Shown here one piece after another: positions 14,288-22,830 of a stretch of DNA of 64,000 nucleotides; the stretch's first letter is position 1; every line of letters starts with the position of its first letter. The position numbers and the translations under genes are program-made. Under the pieces are notes generated by a model that was not told the DNA's origin, ran no database searches, and worked only from the letters and a program-made list of their open reading frames with translations. Source of the stretch: a virus. The DNA lies in the IMG/VR virus record IMGVR_UViG_3300044825_001895, positions 28,436 through 92,435 of that record, one strand, 5' to 3'.

Positions 14288-15232
14288 ATGTCATTCGAAA
14301 ATCTCAAAAAACAATCCAAACTGGGTTCTCTCACTTCTAAACTGGTGAAGGAAGTTGAGAAGATGAGTACAACTTCTGGTGGTGCTGATGAGCGTCTCTG
14401 GAAACCTGAAATGGATAAAACTGGTAACGGTTTCGCAGTTATCCGTTTCCTCCCTGCCCCTGAAGGTGAAGAACTTCCTTGGGCAAAGATGTATTCCCAC
14501 GCTTTCCAAGGTCCTGGTGGTTGGTACATTGAAAACTCTCTGACTACCATCGGACAAAAAGATCCTCTTGGTGAACATAACCGCGAACTGTGGAACAGTG
14601 GTATTGAATCTAACAAAGAAACTGTTCGTAAACAAAAGCGTAAACTGTCTTATTACAGCAACATCTACGTTGTAAAGGATCCCGTTAATCCTCAGAACGA
14701 AGGTAAGGTCTTCCTCTTTAAATATGGCAAGAAGATCTTTGATAAGATTATGGAAGCAATGCAACCTGAGTTTGAGGATGAAACTCCTATCAATCCTTTT
14801 GACTTCTGGCAAGGTGCTAATTTCAAACTCAAAATCGTAAAGAAAGATGGGTATTGGAACTACGACAAATCTGAATTTGGTTCTGTTGAACCACTACTGG
14901 ATGATGACGATGCTCTGGAAGCCCTCTGGAAGAAAGAGTATTCTCTGACTGCAATCACTGCTCCAGATCAGTTCAAGTCCTATGAAGATCTTGAGCGTCG
15001 TATGAATATGGTTCTGGGTCTTAAGAACTCTTCTCCTGCTCGTTCCCGTGCAGTAGTCGAACAAGAAGATGATCTCGAAGAGTTTACACAAACTCCTACA
15101 GTCCAAGATCGTGTTGTGGAAGAACTGGAACAGTCTTATGCTCGTTCTAAGTCCCCTTCACTTCCCCAAATCTCTCAAGACGATGATGAGGATGATGCAC
15201 TTTCTTACTTCCAGCGTCTTGCTGAAGATTGA
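14288..15232 (+). CDS. gp32: Single-stranded DNA-binding protein gp32
   Basis: 314 residues. The basic N-terminus (MSFENLKKQSKLGSLTSKLV) serves cooperative binding. The OB-fold core has the GNGFAVIRFLPAPEGEELPW and FQGPGGWYIENSLTT segments. The C-terminus is acidic (DDDEDDALSYFQRLAED) for partner binding. The zinc-binding Cys/His set of T4 gp32 is not evident here. It coats single-stranded DNA in replication, recombination and repair. GGAG lies 8 bases upstream. Confidence 0.95.
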   Translation: MSFENLKKQSKLGSLTSKLVKEVEKMSTTSGGADERLWKPEMDKTGNGFAVIRFLPAPEGEELPWAKMYSHAFQGPGGWYIENSLTTIGQKDPLGEHNRELWNSGIESNKETVRKQKRKLSYYSNIYVVKDPVNPQNEGKVFLFKYGKKIFDKIMEAMQPEFEDETPINPFDFWQGANFKLKIVKKDGYWNYDKSEFGSVEPLLDDDDALEALWKKEYSLTAITAPDQFKSYEDLERRMNMVLGLKNSSPARSRAVVEQEDDLEEFTQTPTVQDRVVEELEQSYARSKSPSLPQISQDDDEDDALSYFQRLAED

Positions 15233-15901
15233 TTAAGAATAGAGTCTAATATTATCTCCTTTCTTTAAGGTGTCGCTTACATATTGAGCGGCACCTTTTT
15301 TATATGTCATCAATTCGTTCATATCATTAAAGATTAGATTTAAGTATCTTGCTTTAAGAATAAAGATGTTTCTTTTATCATCTTCAATTTTTTGTTCGTA
15401 TTGATAGTTTGTGATTGGTACTGTAAAGTTTCTTATTGTTACTTTTCTTCCTAAACCATCATCATAGTAACTTGTTGAAAAGTTTGATGGAACTACTAAC
15501 CCAGCAGGAATAATAGTAATGCCATTTGAGTTTACTACTTCTGTTGTTTCATAGTGACGAACTGCATTCATATTTTGATATGATCCATACTTTTCTAATA
15601 AGAAATTATCAAAACCAGATTGGGGTAAGGGCCATTCTGTCTGAACGTTCAAAATATTATTAGCAAGTAAAACAACCCAGTCCAAGCTTTCATCTTCATA
15701 CACATTATATGCAACATTATCTGGTCTTTCATCTCCAACGATCTTATACTTTGTGAAGAAATTTAAGTTGCCAAAAATGTCTTCTCTTAACTTCCCTCTC
15801 TTAAAAAGATTTTTGACAGTCTGATAGTCAGAGATACTTTGTGCATCTGGAGTTCTATTGACATATTGGAAGTCTGGAACTTGTCGAAAATAGCTTGGCA
15901 T
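15233..15901 (-). CDS. gp53: Baseplate wedge protein gp53
   Basis: 222 residues, leftward, convergent with gp32 with no gap between the stops. It shows the gp53 pattern: TVKNLFKRGKLREDIFGN, TKYKIVGDERPDNVAYNVYED, LDWVVLLANNILN and WPLPQSGFDNFLLEKY. It joins wedges in the baseplate. The 3' end contains the terminator hairpin that serves gp32 on the other strand. Confidence 0.9.
   Translation of the reverse strand: MPSYFRQVPDFQYVNRTPDAQSISDYQTVKNLFKRGKLREDIFGNLNFFTKYKIVGDERPDNVAYNVYEDESLDWVVLLANNILNVQTEWPLPQSGFDNFLLEKYGSYQNMNAVRHYETTEVVNSNGITIIPAGLVVPSNFSTSYYDDGLGRKVTIRNFTVPITNYQYEQKIEDDKRNIFILKARYLNLIFNDMNELMTYKKGAAQYVSDTLKKGDNIRLYS
15267..15302 (+). terminator. gp32 terminator inside the end of gp53
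   Basis: 11-bp stem (15267-15277 with 15287-15297, one G-U pair) followed by a T run on the + strand. It is located in the coding sequence of the convergent gp53 gene. Confidence 0.8.
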
Positions 15902-15902
15902 A

Positions 15903-17291
15903 TTAGTAACCTATTGGATGACTATCAACGTAATCTGTATTATAAACAGGATCAAGTTCACTAAATCTTAAGGTTAATTGATATGATGTTATAGTTTTTT
16001 CTTCATCATTAAAAGTCATATAAGTTCCATCTGGAGTGTAATCAACATCACAACTAAGAAGGGCACACTCTTTTATTCTATTTAATGATTTGTGTGGTTC
16101 CAATCCTTTGTCTGAAGTTCCAGTTTGATATTGAATGGAAAATACATAAGGAGCTTTTAAGAATACCGCAGTATTTGCTCTTCTTGTTGCCATCCCAGCT
16201 TTAAAAAAGTATATAATTTCTTTTACTTTTTTTGCTTCACTTTCACTTCTTGGAGATAATCTGAATGTGAAGTTAAATGGTCTTAGTGATGGTCCAGTAA
16301 ATAGTAGTTCTAAGTTTGGGTTTAAAACCGCTCCGGTTCCTCTTGAAAATAATCCTTGTGCTCCAATTGCTTCTTGTGCCAAAAACAGATGTAATGCGCT
16401 GGCATATGCTCCATAATTGGTTTTAAATTCCTTAGCAGCAATTTTGGCTTGATTTCCAACTTCTTGTATAATCTGATCACTTGTTTGCATTGCTAGAGAT
16501 GCTCTTCCCGCAAAAGCTGAAAGAGGATCTAAAGTAGGATTTCCCCAATCAACACTATTACTATCAGTTATTGAGGGTTGTATTGGTAATACCACTGATC
16601 CAAAAGGTTGTGAAAGAGATTTTGTTCCAAAAGTAAAATTTGCATCTTTTGGTTGAGTTCCTGTAAAATCTCTTCCAATTATTTCTTTTAATCTGAATAA
16701 AATAGTATCTTGTTTAGTGCTTATATCTTCTGGATATCTTGCATTTATCGCAGATAATCTCGCCTTTACTGTTGATTCTCTTGGATCGCTTATAATTTTA
16801 TTTGTTAGTTTATTTATATCTTCATTGGTAGTTGTTAATGGTTCTGTTGCTGGTTGTTGATTTAGATCTGGTTCATCTGGAGATGCTGTATTTCCGGCAC
16901 CTGGAATTCCTAAAGTTTTTGCTTTTTGCGGAGCTCCATGATTATTAAACTGTCCCAATCTCCCATCATTTAATTGTCCTGTTGGAGATCCAACTCCGGT
17001 TCCAGCACTATAAAATGCCGTTGCTAATGCTTCTTTTGTAGAATATGCGGCCGCTAACGAGGTGTTTCTATATCTTAATTCATTGAATACATTGCCAGAA
17101 CCTATCCATCCGCTCCAGGTTCCGTCTGCATTTTGTTTTGATTCTAAGTAAATATTACTACTTAAATCATAATTTGGACCATCATATGGATACCAGCGCG
17201 ACTTTCCACTATCTAAGTCGGTCAATACTCTTCCCTTTACTTGAATTCCTTTTATTCTAATAGTTAAATCATCATCTCTATTATTTGCCAT
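15903..17291 (-). CDS. gp48: Baseplate tail-tube cap gp48
   Basis: 462 residues. The C-terminal half has the gp48 hallmarks: FTFRLSPRSESEAKKVKEII followed by YFFKAGMATRR, and CALLSCDVDYTPDGTYMTF. It caps the baseplate hub and starts the tail tube. A Gly/Asn/Pro-rich linker lies in the middle. GGGGAGGA precedes the ATG. One-base gap to gp53. Confidence 0.88.
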   Translation of the reverse strand: MANNRDDDLTIRIKGIQVKGRVLTDLDSGKSRWYPYDGPNYDLSSNIYLESKQNADGTWSGWIGSGNVFNELRYRNTSLAAAYSTKEALATAFYSAGTGVGSPTGQLNDGRLGQFNNHGAPQKAKTLGIPGAGNTASPDEPDLNQQPATEPLTTTNEDINKLTNKIISDPRESTVKARLSAINARYPEDISTKQDTILFRLKEIIGRDFTGTQPKDANFTFGTKSLSQPFGSVVLPIQPSITDSNSVDWGNPTLDPLSAFAGRASLAMQTSDQIIQEVGNQAKIAAKEFKTNYGAYASALHLFLAQEAIGAQGLFSRGTGAVLNPNLELLFTGPSLRPFNFTFRLSPRSESEAKKVKEIIYFFKAGMATRRANTAVFLKAPYVFSIQYQTGTSDKGLEPHKSLNRIKECALLSCDVDYTPDGTYMTFNDEEKTITSYQLTLRFSELDPVYNTDYVDSHPIGY

Positions 17292-17353
17292 CAGAAATCC
17301 TCCCCAACTACAAGAGGATTAGTCATCTCAATTTTTTGTAGAGTATGAGACAT
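17291..17353 (-). CDS. 20-residue leader ORF upstream of gp48
   Basis: Small ORF (MSHTLQKIEMTNPLVVGEDF) whose stop overlaps the gp48 start by ATGA and whose end contains the gp48 ribosome site. It may couple translation or be fortuitous. A TATAAATG late-promoter-like motif abuts its start. Confidence 0.3.
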   Translation of the reverse strand: MSHTLQKIEMTNPLVVGEDF

Positions 17354-17370
17354 TTATAGATGTTTTTTAT

Positions 17371-17757
17371 TTATTTAGTTCTAAATTTTCCATATCGAAG
17401 AGAACGAAGATAATCAATCTCATTCTTTTTAACTTCTAGTAGTAAACTATTAACTTCAAACCAGGTATAATTTCTCACTGTTCCCCAATGAAAATTAAGT
17501 CCAGTAAACCCCCATTTTTCTATTGAAAGTGCTGCGATTAAAGGGAACTCATCATATCTTAACCCTTTTGTTTTTGCTGAGTATATAAAAGTATAATATT
17601 TTCCAACATCAGGAACAAAATCTCCTTCACGGAAAACTTCCATAATAGTCATCATAATATCATCAGGTTTTGTATATTTGTATTTCTTTAGTTTCTCTTT
17701 TAGTTCATTAACTCTTTTAGAACCTGAACCGACATATTGACCGAATCCTTGTGCCAT
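17371..17757 (-). CDS. Conserved virion-cluster protein, 128 aa
   Basis: Starts MAQGFGQYVGSGSKRVNELK and is rich in aromatic residues (KYYTFIYSAKTKG, NFHWGTVRNYTWFEV). It directly follows gp4 (one-base overlap) in a leftward structural operon, so a head or tail assembly role is likely. I do not recognise a T4 gene number. Confidence 0.65.
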   Translation of the reverse strand: MAQGFGQYVGSGSKRVNELKEKLKKYKYTKPDDIMMTIMEVFREGDFVPDVGKYYTFIYSAKTKGLRYDEFPLIAALSIEKWGFTGLNFHWGTVRNYTWFEVNSLLLEVKKNEIDYLRSLRYGKFRTK

Positions 17758-18209
17758 TATTTTATGCCTAGGTTGTCTTCTGTTATAATCTTGAATTCAA
17801 TCATACGATCATCACACCATTCTTTAATAGATCTCCATTTTGATTGATTAACTGCATAAGTATTTACTTCATTAATATAGGTTTTATTTTTCTTTTTTCC
17901 TTGAACTGGAGGAACTGTTTGTTTTTTTGGTTTTATTTCTATCACATATTTTTGGGTTTTTCCATTATTTTCAAGAACTTCAATAATAAAATCCGGAAAG
18001 TATCTACATACTTTTTGTTTTACTGGATTATAATATGGAATACAAAATTCTTCTGATCCATACTTTAACACATTAGGTGTGCGATCACACCACTGCATAA
18101 ATTTTAGTTCCCAACTACTTCTATACACTATATTTTCGGAGTTTCCAATATATTTTTCTGGATTTTTTGGATGAAAATATCCCTGATGATACTTAGAGTC
18201 ACGAGGCAT
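17757..18209 (-). CDS. gp4: Head completion protein gp4
   Basis: 150 residues, the same length as T4 gp4. Features YRSSWELKFMQWCDRTPNVL, a FPDFIIEV motif and VIEIKPKKQT: a TnsA/PD-(D/E)XK-type fold with Glu, Asp and Glu-x-Lys positions. It trims or seals the packaged DNA end before tail joining. The start overlaps the upstream homing-endonuclease-like gene by 11 bases. Confidence 0.85.
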   Translation of the reverse strand: MPRDSKYHQGYFHPKNPEKYIGNSENIVYRSSWELKFMQWCDRTPNVLKYGSEEFCIPYYNPVKQKVCRYFPDFIIEVLENNGKTQKYVIEIKPKKQTVPPVQGKKKNKTYINEVNTYAVNQSKWRSIKEWCDDRMIEFKIITEDNLGIK

Positions 18210-18636
18210 TTTTCCAACCCCTGTGAAATTTTCTTTTTCCAGATAAGACCTGACCTAGATGTGTGGGATTTAAATTCAATTTTTTGCATATGTGGGATAT
18301 ACAATCAAATTCAATTATTTCACCTTCTTTTGAAATTATTTTTCCTCCCTTTTGGAATTGTGGATATTCGCATCCTTTATTAAGTGCTGGTTTTCCTTTT
18401 CTTTTTTTAGAAGATGTTTCTATTGCTTTACTCATATCCCTTCCCTTTGCAATTTCACTCATTTTCTTTTTTGTTTCTTCGGAGTGTTTTTGTCCTTTCA
18501 TTCCTGGAAAATGAACTCCAGTTATTATACATTCATAAGTTTCTGATACAATCGTTGCTCCATCAACATTGAATGTTTCGCACAATTTAGTTGTATCCCA
18601 AATATACGAATGTATTTTTATTTTTTTCATATACAT
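18199..18636 (-). CDS. Homing-endonuclease-like DNA-binding protein (NUMOD only)
   Basis: 145 residues. A NUMOD3 bead ([17 protein letters not shown]) and a C-terminal NUMOD1/HTH-like bead (FDCISHICKKLNLNPTH, GKRKFHRGWKN) are clear, but no GIY-YIG or HNH catalytic core is visible in the first 50 residues. Probably a decayed or truncated homing endonuclease that inserted just upstream of gp4. Late promoter at 18653. Confidence 0.7.
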   Translation of the reverse strand: MYMKKIKIHSYIWDTTKLCETFNVDGATIVSETYECIITGVHFPGMKGQKHSEETKKKMSEIAKGRDMSKAIETSSKKRKGKPALNKGCEYPQFQKGGKIISKEGEIIEFDCISHICKKLNLNPTHLGQVLSGKRKFHRGWKNAS

Positions 18637-18652
18637 AATATATCAATAAGAG

Positions 18653-18660
18653 TATTTATA
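18653..18660 (-). promoter_or_regulatory. T4-type late promoter
   Basis: Exact TATAAATA on the minus strand, 16 bases upstream of the NUMOD gene start. It may serve the whole leftward operon (gp4, gp48, gp53). Confidence 0.65.
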
Positions 18661-18665
18661 GATAG

Positions 18666-19508
18666 ATGGCATCTCCTAGTTCATCTAATAAGTCGCCTAG
18701 ATTCAATCCAACTTCCGAACTTGTATCAAAGATAATGCGTCCAGCATTAACTTCTCATTATAATGTTTATTTAAATCCTGACCAACTTTTAAGTGAAAAT
18801 GAAAAAAGTAAGGAAGGTATAAGAAACTTTTTTAACAATAGACAGGCAAATATTGAAGAAGAAATTTTGGCTCTTTCTTGTTCTGAAGCATCTCTACCTG
18901 GATCTTCATTGGCTACACATGAAATCAATAATGACTTTACTGGCGTAACAGAAAGGCATGTATATAGAAGACAATATGATGATAGAATAGATTTTACTTT
19001 TTATGTAGATCACGATCATAAAGTTATAAAGTTTTTTGAAACTTGGATGTCTTGGGCTGTTGGAGAAACCCAACTCACCGAGCAATCAAATTTAAATTAT
19101 TCATATAGAGTTAGGTTTCCAAAAGGTTATAGATGCAATATTTTCGTTCAAAAGTTTGAAAAAGATTATACTAACTATTCTGAATATACTTTTATAGGAG
19201 CATATCCAATATCAATTGCTTCAATGCCTATTTCATATGACTCTTCTCAACTTCTAAAGTGTACTGTATCTTTTAGTTACATTAGATATTTTATGAATAA
19301 CTTAAAATCTAATGTTAATTCATTAGTCGATATTCAACTAAGATCAGAAGAAGAACTTCGCAATAATTTACCTCAGGGAACAACTTTTCTTCAGGGTGGA
19401 GTTGATGATATTATAAATTCATTACCGCCCGCATTAAGAGCGTCCTCTGCAGTATTTACTCCGGATCAATTGCAGCAAAGATTTCCTGGTCTTTTCTCAC
19501 GTCAATAA
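18666..19508 (+). CDS. Tail tube/tube-initiator-like protein (gp54-like)
   Basis: 280 residues. The central segment has the fold pattern of contractile-tail tube proteins: RIDFTFYVDHDHKVIKFFET, MSWAVGE, YRVRFPKGY and TFIGAYPISIASMPISY. Its place beside gp48, gp26 and the hub genes suggests the gp54 tube initiator rather than the major tube gp19. Identification as gp54 is by context. Confidence 0.65.
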   Translation: MASPSSSNKSPRFNPTSELVSKIMRPALTSHYNVYLNPDQLLSENEKSKEGIRNFFNNRQANIEEEILALSCSEASLPGSSLATHEINNDFTGVTERHVYRRQYDDRIDFTFYVDHDHKVIKFFETWMSWAVGETQLTEQSNLNYSYRVRFPKGYRCNIFVQKFEKDYTNYSEYTFIGAYPISIASMPISYDSSQLLKCTVSFSYIRYFMNNLKSNVNSLVDIQLRSEEELRNNLPQGTTFLQGGVDDIINSLPPALRASSAVFTPDQLQQRFPGLFSRQ

Positions 19509-19538
19509 ATAATTATACTGAAATTTCTATAGGTCATT

Positions 19539-20258
19539 ATGCCTTTACCAAAAATCTCTACGCCAACATATGAGTTGGAACTTCCTTCTACAGGACAAGA
19601 AATTCAATATAGACCATTTCTTGTCAAAGAAGAAAAACTTCTTGTTCTTGCATTAGAAAGTGAGAATATAAAAGAAATCACAACAGCAATTAAGAATGTA
19701 ATCAAGAGTTGCATTCAGACAAAAAACATCAAAGTTGAATCTCTTCCTACTTTTGATATTGAATATCTCTTTTTGAATATTCGCGGTAAGTCTGTTGGGG
19801 AAGAGATTGAAGTTAATGTCATCTGCCCTGATGATGGGGAGACTTATGTTCCCGTGAAAATTAATATTGACGAAATTCAAGTTCAAAAGAATGAAGAGCA
19901 TACGAATAAAATTCAAGTAGATGATAATATCGTTATGCAAATGAAGTATCCTTCATTGGATCAATTCATTAAAAACAACTTTGATTTTTCTGGTGATACA
20001 AATATGGACCAGTCCTTTGATCTGGTCGCTAGTTGTATTGATAAAATCTTTAATGAAGAAGAAGTTTGGACTTCAGGTGATGTAACTAAAAAGGAACTCA
20101 TTGATTTCTTGGAGCAAATGAACTCTGCTCAATTCAAGCAAATTGAAAAGTTCTTTGAAACAATGCCTAAACTTTCTCATTCGGTAAAGGTTAAGAATCC
20201 AAAAACTGAAGTTGAAAGTGAAGTTGTATTGGAAGGGTTATCCAGTTTTTTCGCATAG
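19539..20258 (+). CDS. gp26: Baseplate hub assembly protein gp26
   Basis: 239 residues of the T4 gp26-like family: LPSTGQEIQYRPFLVKEEKL followed by LVLALESE, then a central acidic domain and C-terminal helices. The end contains the slippery heptamer T TTT TTC six bases before the TAG, with an open -1 frame into the small downstream protein, an arrangement typical of tail assembly chaperone pairs (lambda G/GT). Confidence 0.85.
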   Translation: MPLPKISTPTYELELPSTGQEIQYRPFLVKEEKLLVLALESENIKEITTAIKNVIKSCIQTKNIKVESLPTFDIEYLFLNIRGKSVGEEIEVNVICPDDGETYVPVKINIDEIQVQKNEEHTNKIQVDDNIVMQMKYPSLDQFIKNNFDFSGDTNMDQSFDLVASCIDKIFNEEEVWTSGDVTKKELIDFLEQMNSAQFKQIEKFFETMPKLSHSVKVKNPKTEVESEVVLEGLSSFFA

Positions 20259-20276
20259 GTATGGTCCATATGGACC
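20246..20276 (+). promoter_or_regulatory. Candidate -1 frameshift signal between gp26 and gp51-like
   Basis: Zero-frame codons AGT TTT TTC GCA TAG contain T TTT TTC (20246-20252). After a -1 slip the frame reads CGC ATA GGT ATG and continues through the gp51-like gene. Ten bases downstream is a palindrome, GGTCC-ATAT-GGACC (20263-20276), able to form a hairpin. The product would be about 299 residues. Confidence 0.6.
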
Positions 20277-20437
20277 TAGAAAATTTCTATAAGTTGAACT
20301 TTGCTTTGATGCAGTACCATAAATATTCACTATGGGAGATTGAAAATATGATGCCCTGGGAAAGGGATGTGTATGTTGCAATGTTGAAGAATTATTTGGA
20401 AGAAGAAAAATCAAAGCAGCAACAAAATGGAAACTAA
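20261..20437 (+). CDS. Small hub assembly protein, gp51-like
   Basis: 58 residues with LENFYKLNFALMQYHKYSLW and NMMPWERDVYVAMLKNYLEEE, the pattern of the small second partner in phage tail assembly chaperone pairs. It starts 2 bases after the gp26 stop, in the -1 frame, and the frame is open back to the slippery site. Either separate initiation at 20261 or frameshifting could produce it. Assignment to T4 gp51 is tentative because T4 gp51 is longer. Confidence 0.65.
   Translation: MVHMDLENFYKLNFALMQYHKYSLWEIENMMPWERDVYVAMLKNYLEEEKSKQQQNGN
20318..20325 (+). promoter_or_regulatory. Possible late promoter within the gp51-like gene
   Basis: CATAAATA, about 100 bases upstream of the 800-residue tape-measure-like gene. 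Intragenic, so it could be chance. Confidence 0.4.
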
Positions 20438-22829
20438 TGCCCCATCTAAATTACCAATAACGTGGTTTACCGTAGACCAAATTGGTGTGTCAACATGGGG
20501 CAAATTAAAGGCGAAACTTACTGGGATAAAAAGTCAGTTTGGAAATTATTTTTCTCACGTAAACATATCAGAAAGTGACGCTGATAAATTAATAGAAAAT
20601 ATTAAGAAGTCTGGTCGTTATCCTGTATTGACCGATGAATCTGGAGATAATTTAGAGACATATGAGAACTGGTTAGTCGATACTTATTTAAAATCTGCGT
20701 CAACAGAATACAAATCAAATGGTGATAGTGATAATGAAAAAAAGAACGAAATCGTAAAGGTAGAGTCTAAAAAAGAGTCTGCCCCTCCTTTGTATGAAGG
20801 TGTCAGAGAGACCGACTTAGTTGACGAAGAGATTGATGAGAGAATATTAGAAATACTTGGATTAGAAGAAGTTTATGACTTCACCTATGGTGAATATAAA
20901 CAACTTCTTTTTACTGAACTTCAAAAAATAGATAGGGGAGAAGAAAAATCTACTGATAGAGCAATGCTCCTTCAGGATGAATTTAAAAGAATAAAAGGTA
21001 AAGTAGGAAAATTTAAACTAAAGAAGAAAAAAATAACTGCAGAAAGTATTGGTACAACTGGTCCTATACAGATTTCAAAAGATAAGTTTTTTGTCACAAG
21101 TAGAGCAATCGTTCCAACGACTCCTACTTCAATACAAGAGTCCTCTAAAGATATAACTGATATTGAAAAAGCACTTGATGATATTCTAAAAAGTTTAACA
21201 TTACAAAATAAAGAAAAGAAAAAAAGAGCAGACGAAGAAAGAAAAAAATCAGAAGACCGTAAAAGAAGACAGAGAGAAGGTGATTTAGAAAAACCACTGT
21301 CGCAATTAAAAGCACTAGCAAAAAAAATCATTGCGCCCGCACAGGGAATACTTAATCGCATCTTTAGGTTTATCAAGTTTACTTTATTGGGATATGCGTT
21401 CAATCAACTTGTAAAATGGTTTAGTGATCCTAAGAATGCAGATAAGGTAAAGGTTCTTGGAAGATTCTTGTCAGATTGGTGGCCTGCATTACTATCTGCA
21501 TATGTTCTATTTGCTACTCCATTTGGTAAGTTTATTCGAGTTACTTTAAAACTGTTGAGGGGACTTATTCCCCAGATGGTTAAGTTTATTGCCAAACATC
21601 CATTTGCATTTGCTGGAGTTACTGCTGCTCTTGCTGTTGGTGGCGCTGAAATGTGGAGACAGCAAAAAGAAAAAGGACAAATAGAAAAGGAATCGCAAAA
21701 ACGTAACGTAAAACCAGAAGTTGTTCAGAGAGAAGTTACTGAAGCAAAGAGTTCTCCCCTCGGAATGATTGGGGAGACTTTTTCAAAGATTGGACCTTTA
21801 GGTATGTTTAATACCGGTGGTTTAGTCAGAAGAAAGTCATTCTTTGGTGGTGGAGAAATACAGAAAGAACTTGATATAAATCAAATCGCATTTGCTGAGG
21901 GCGGTGGTGTTGATGATAGTAGTGGAGTAAGAATTAAAGGTGCTGGACCTGATACTCAGTTGATTGCTGCCGCTCCTGGTGAAGTAGTAATGTCTAAGAA
22001 AGCAGTTGATAAGTATGGCGCAAACTTCTTTCTAGACTTAAACAAAAAAGCAGGTGGAACTAATATTCCAAAGATAGCAAATAATATTCAACTCGCTGCT
22101 GGTGGTGGATTAATTAAGAGAACTATAAAGTCATTCCAAGGTGGTGGAATGGTTGGTGGCAATAGAAGTTCTATTCCATCTACATCGGGTGGTGGAAGTG
22201 GATTTAATCCTATGCGTGGGTTTATGAATTGGTGGAATCGCGGAAGAAATGTTAGAGTTCCAAATGAAAATACTGCAAAGTTTGGTGGACTTAAACAATA
22301 CATTAAGAAAAATCCAAATCCAAAAACTTTATTTGGAGATGATGCATTACAGATAACTAGAGGTAATAAAGCATTTCAATCTGGTGCAACTGGATATAGT
22401 GGGTGGAATCCATTCAAAGCATTTACTCCCAATATGGTAAAGACGGGACCAACTCCAGCAATTCGCCAAGCAGTTGAAAGACCATTAAGATCTTTCTCTT
22501 CTGCTCCTAAAGTTTTAAAAGGTATTGGTGGTGGAGTTGGTAGTATTCTTATGGACATGGCTTTCCCAGAACCTGCATTTAATCCAACGTTAGATGATGC
22601 AAGAAGAATGGGATTCCCTATGGGACCACAATCCAAAGCAATGCCTCCAGGACCACCAACCATTATATCAAAAACAACTTTTACTGTCCTTCCTCCAATT
22701 AAAGTGCCAAGTAAATCTCAATCTGTTCCTAAAACATCTGAACTTCCTTCTTTTAATATATCTGCTAATAGTGATTCTCGTTCTAATATTGCAATTAGCC
22801 TTGGTATTAGAGATTTAGTAGGAGTATAA
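20427..22829 (+). CDS. Tape-measure/hub-like virion protein, 800 aa
   Basis: Follows the gp26/gp51 pair, where a tape measure gene is expected. A lysine/glutamate-rich coiled-coil region (about residues 255-290), hydrophobic segments (FTLLGYAFNQL, VLFATPFGKF and FAFAGVTAALAVGG) and a long Gly/Pro-rich C-terminal half are visible. A central part (APGEVVMSKKAVDKYGANFF) resembles tail structural proteins. It shares an FxxFTLLGYxFNQ helix with the next protein. T4 gp29 is the functional analogue, but no sequence match is claimed. Confidence 0.65.
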   Translation: METNAPSKLPITWFTVDQIGVSTWGKLKAKLTGIKSQFGNYFSHVNISESDADKLIENIKKSGRYPVLTDESGDNLETYENWLVDTYLKSASTEYKSNGDSDNEKKNEIVKVESKKESAPPLYEGVRETDLVDEEIDERILEILGLEEVYDFTYGEYKQLLFTELQKIDRGEEKSTDRAMLLQDEFKRIKGKVGKFKLKKKKITAESIGTTGPIQISKDKFFVTSRAIVPTTPTSIQESSKDITDIEKALDDILKSLTLQNKEKKKRADEERKKSEDRKRRQREGDLEKPLSQLKALAKKIIAPAQGILNRIFRFIKFTLLGYAFNQLVKWFSDPKNADKVKVLGRFLSDWWPALLSAYVLFATPFGKFIRVTLKLLRGLIPQMVKFIAKHPFAFAGVTAALAVGGAEMWRQQKEKGQIEKESQKRNVKPEVVQREVTEAKSSPLGMIGETFSKIGPLGMFNTGGLVRRKSFFGGGEIQKELDINQIAFAEGGGVDDSSGVRIKGAGPDTQLIAAAPGEVVMSKKAVDKYGANFFLDLNKKAGGTNIPKIANNIQLAAGGGLIKRTIKSFQGGGMVGGNRSSIPSTSGGGSGFNPMRGFMNWWNRGRNVRVPNENTAKFGGLKQYIKKNPNPKTLFGDDALQITRGNKAFQSGATGYSGWNPFKAFTPNMVKTGPTPAIRQAVERPLRSFSSAPKVLKGIGGGVGSILMDMAFPEPAFNPTLDDARRMGFPMGPQSKAMPPGPPTIISKTTFTVLPPIKVPSKSQSVPKTSELPSFNISANSDSRSNIAISLGIRDLVGV

Positions 22830-22830
22830 A

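Noticed and set aside
20972-21403. 143-codon antisense ORF in the tape-measure-like gene
   Set aside because: Serine/phenylalanine-rich reverse image of a Lys/Glu coiled coil; no independent support.
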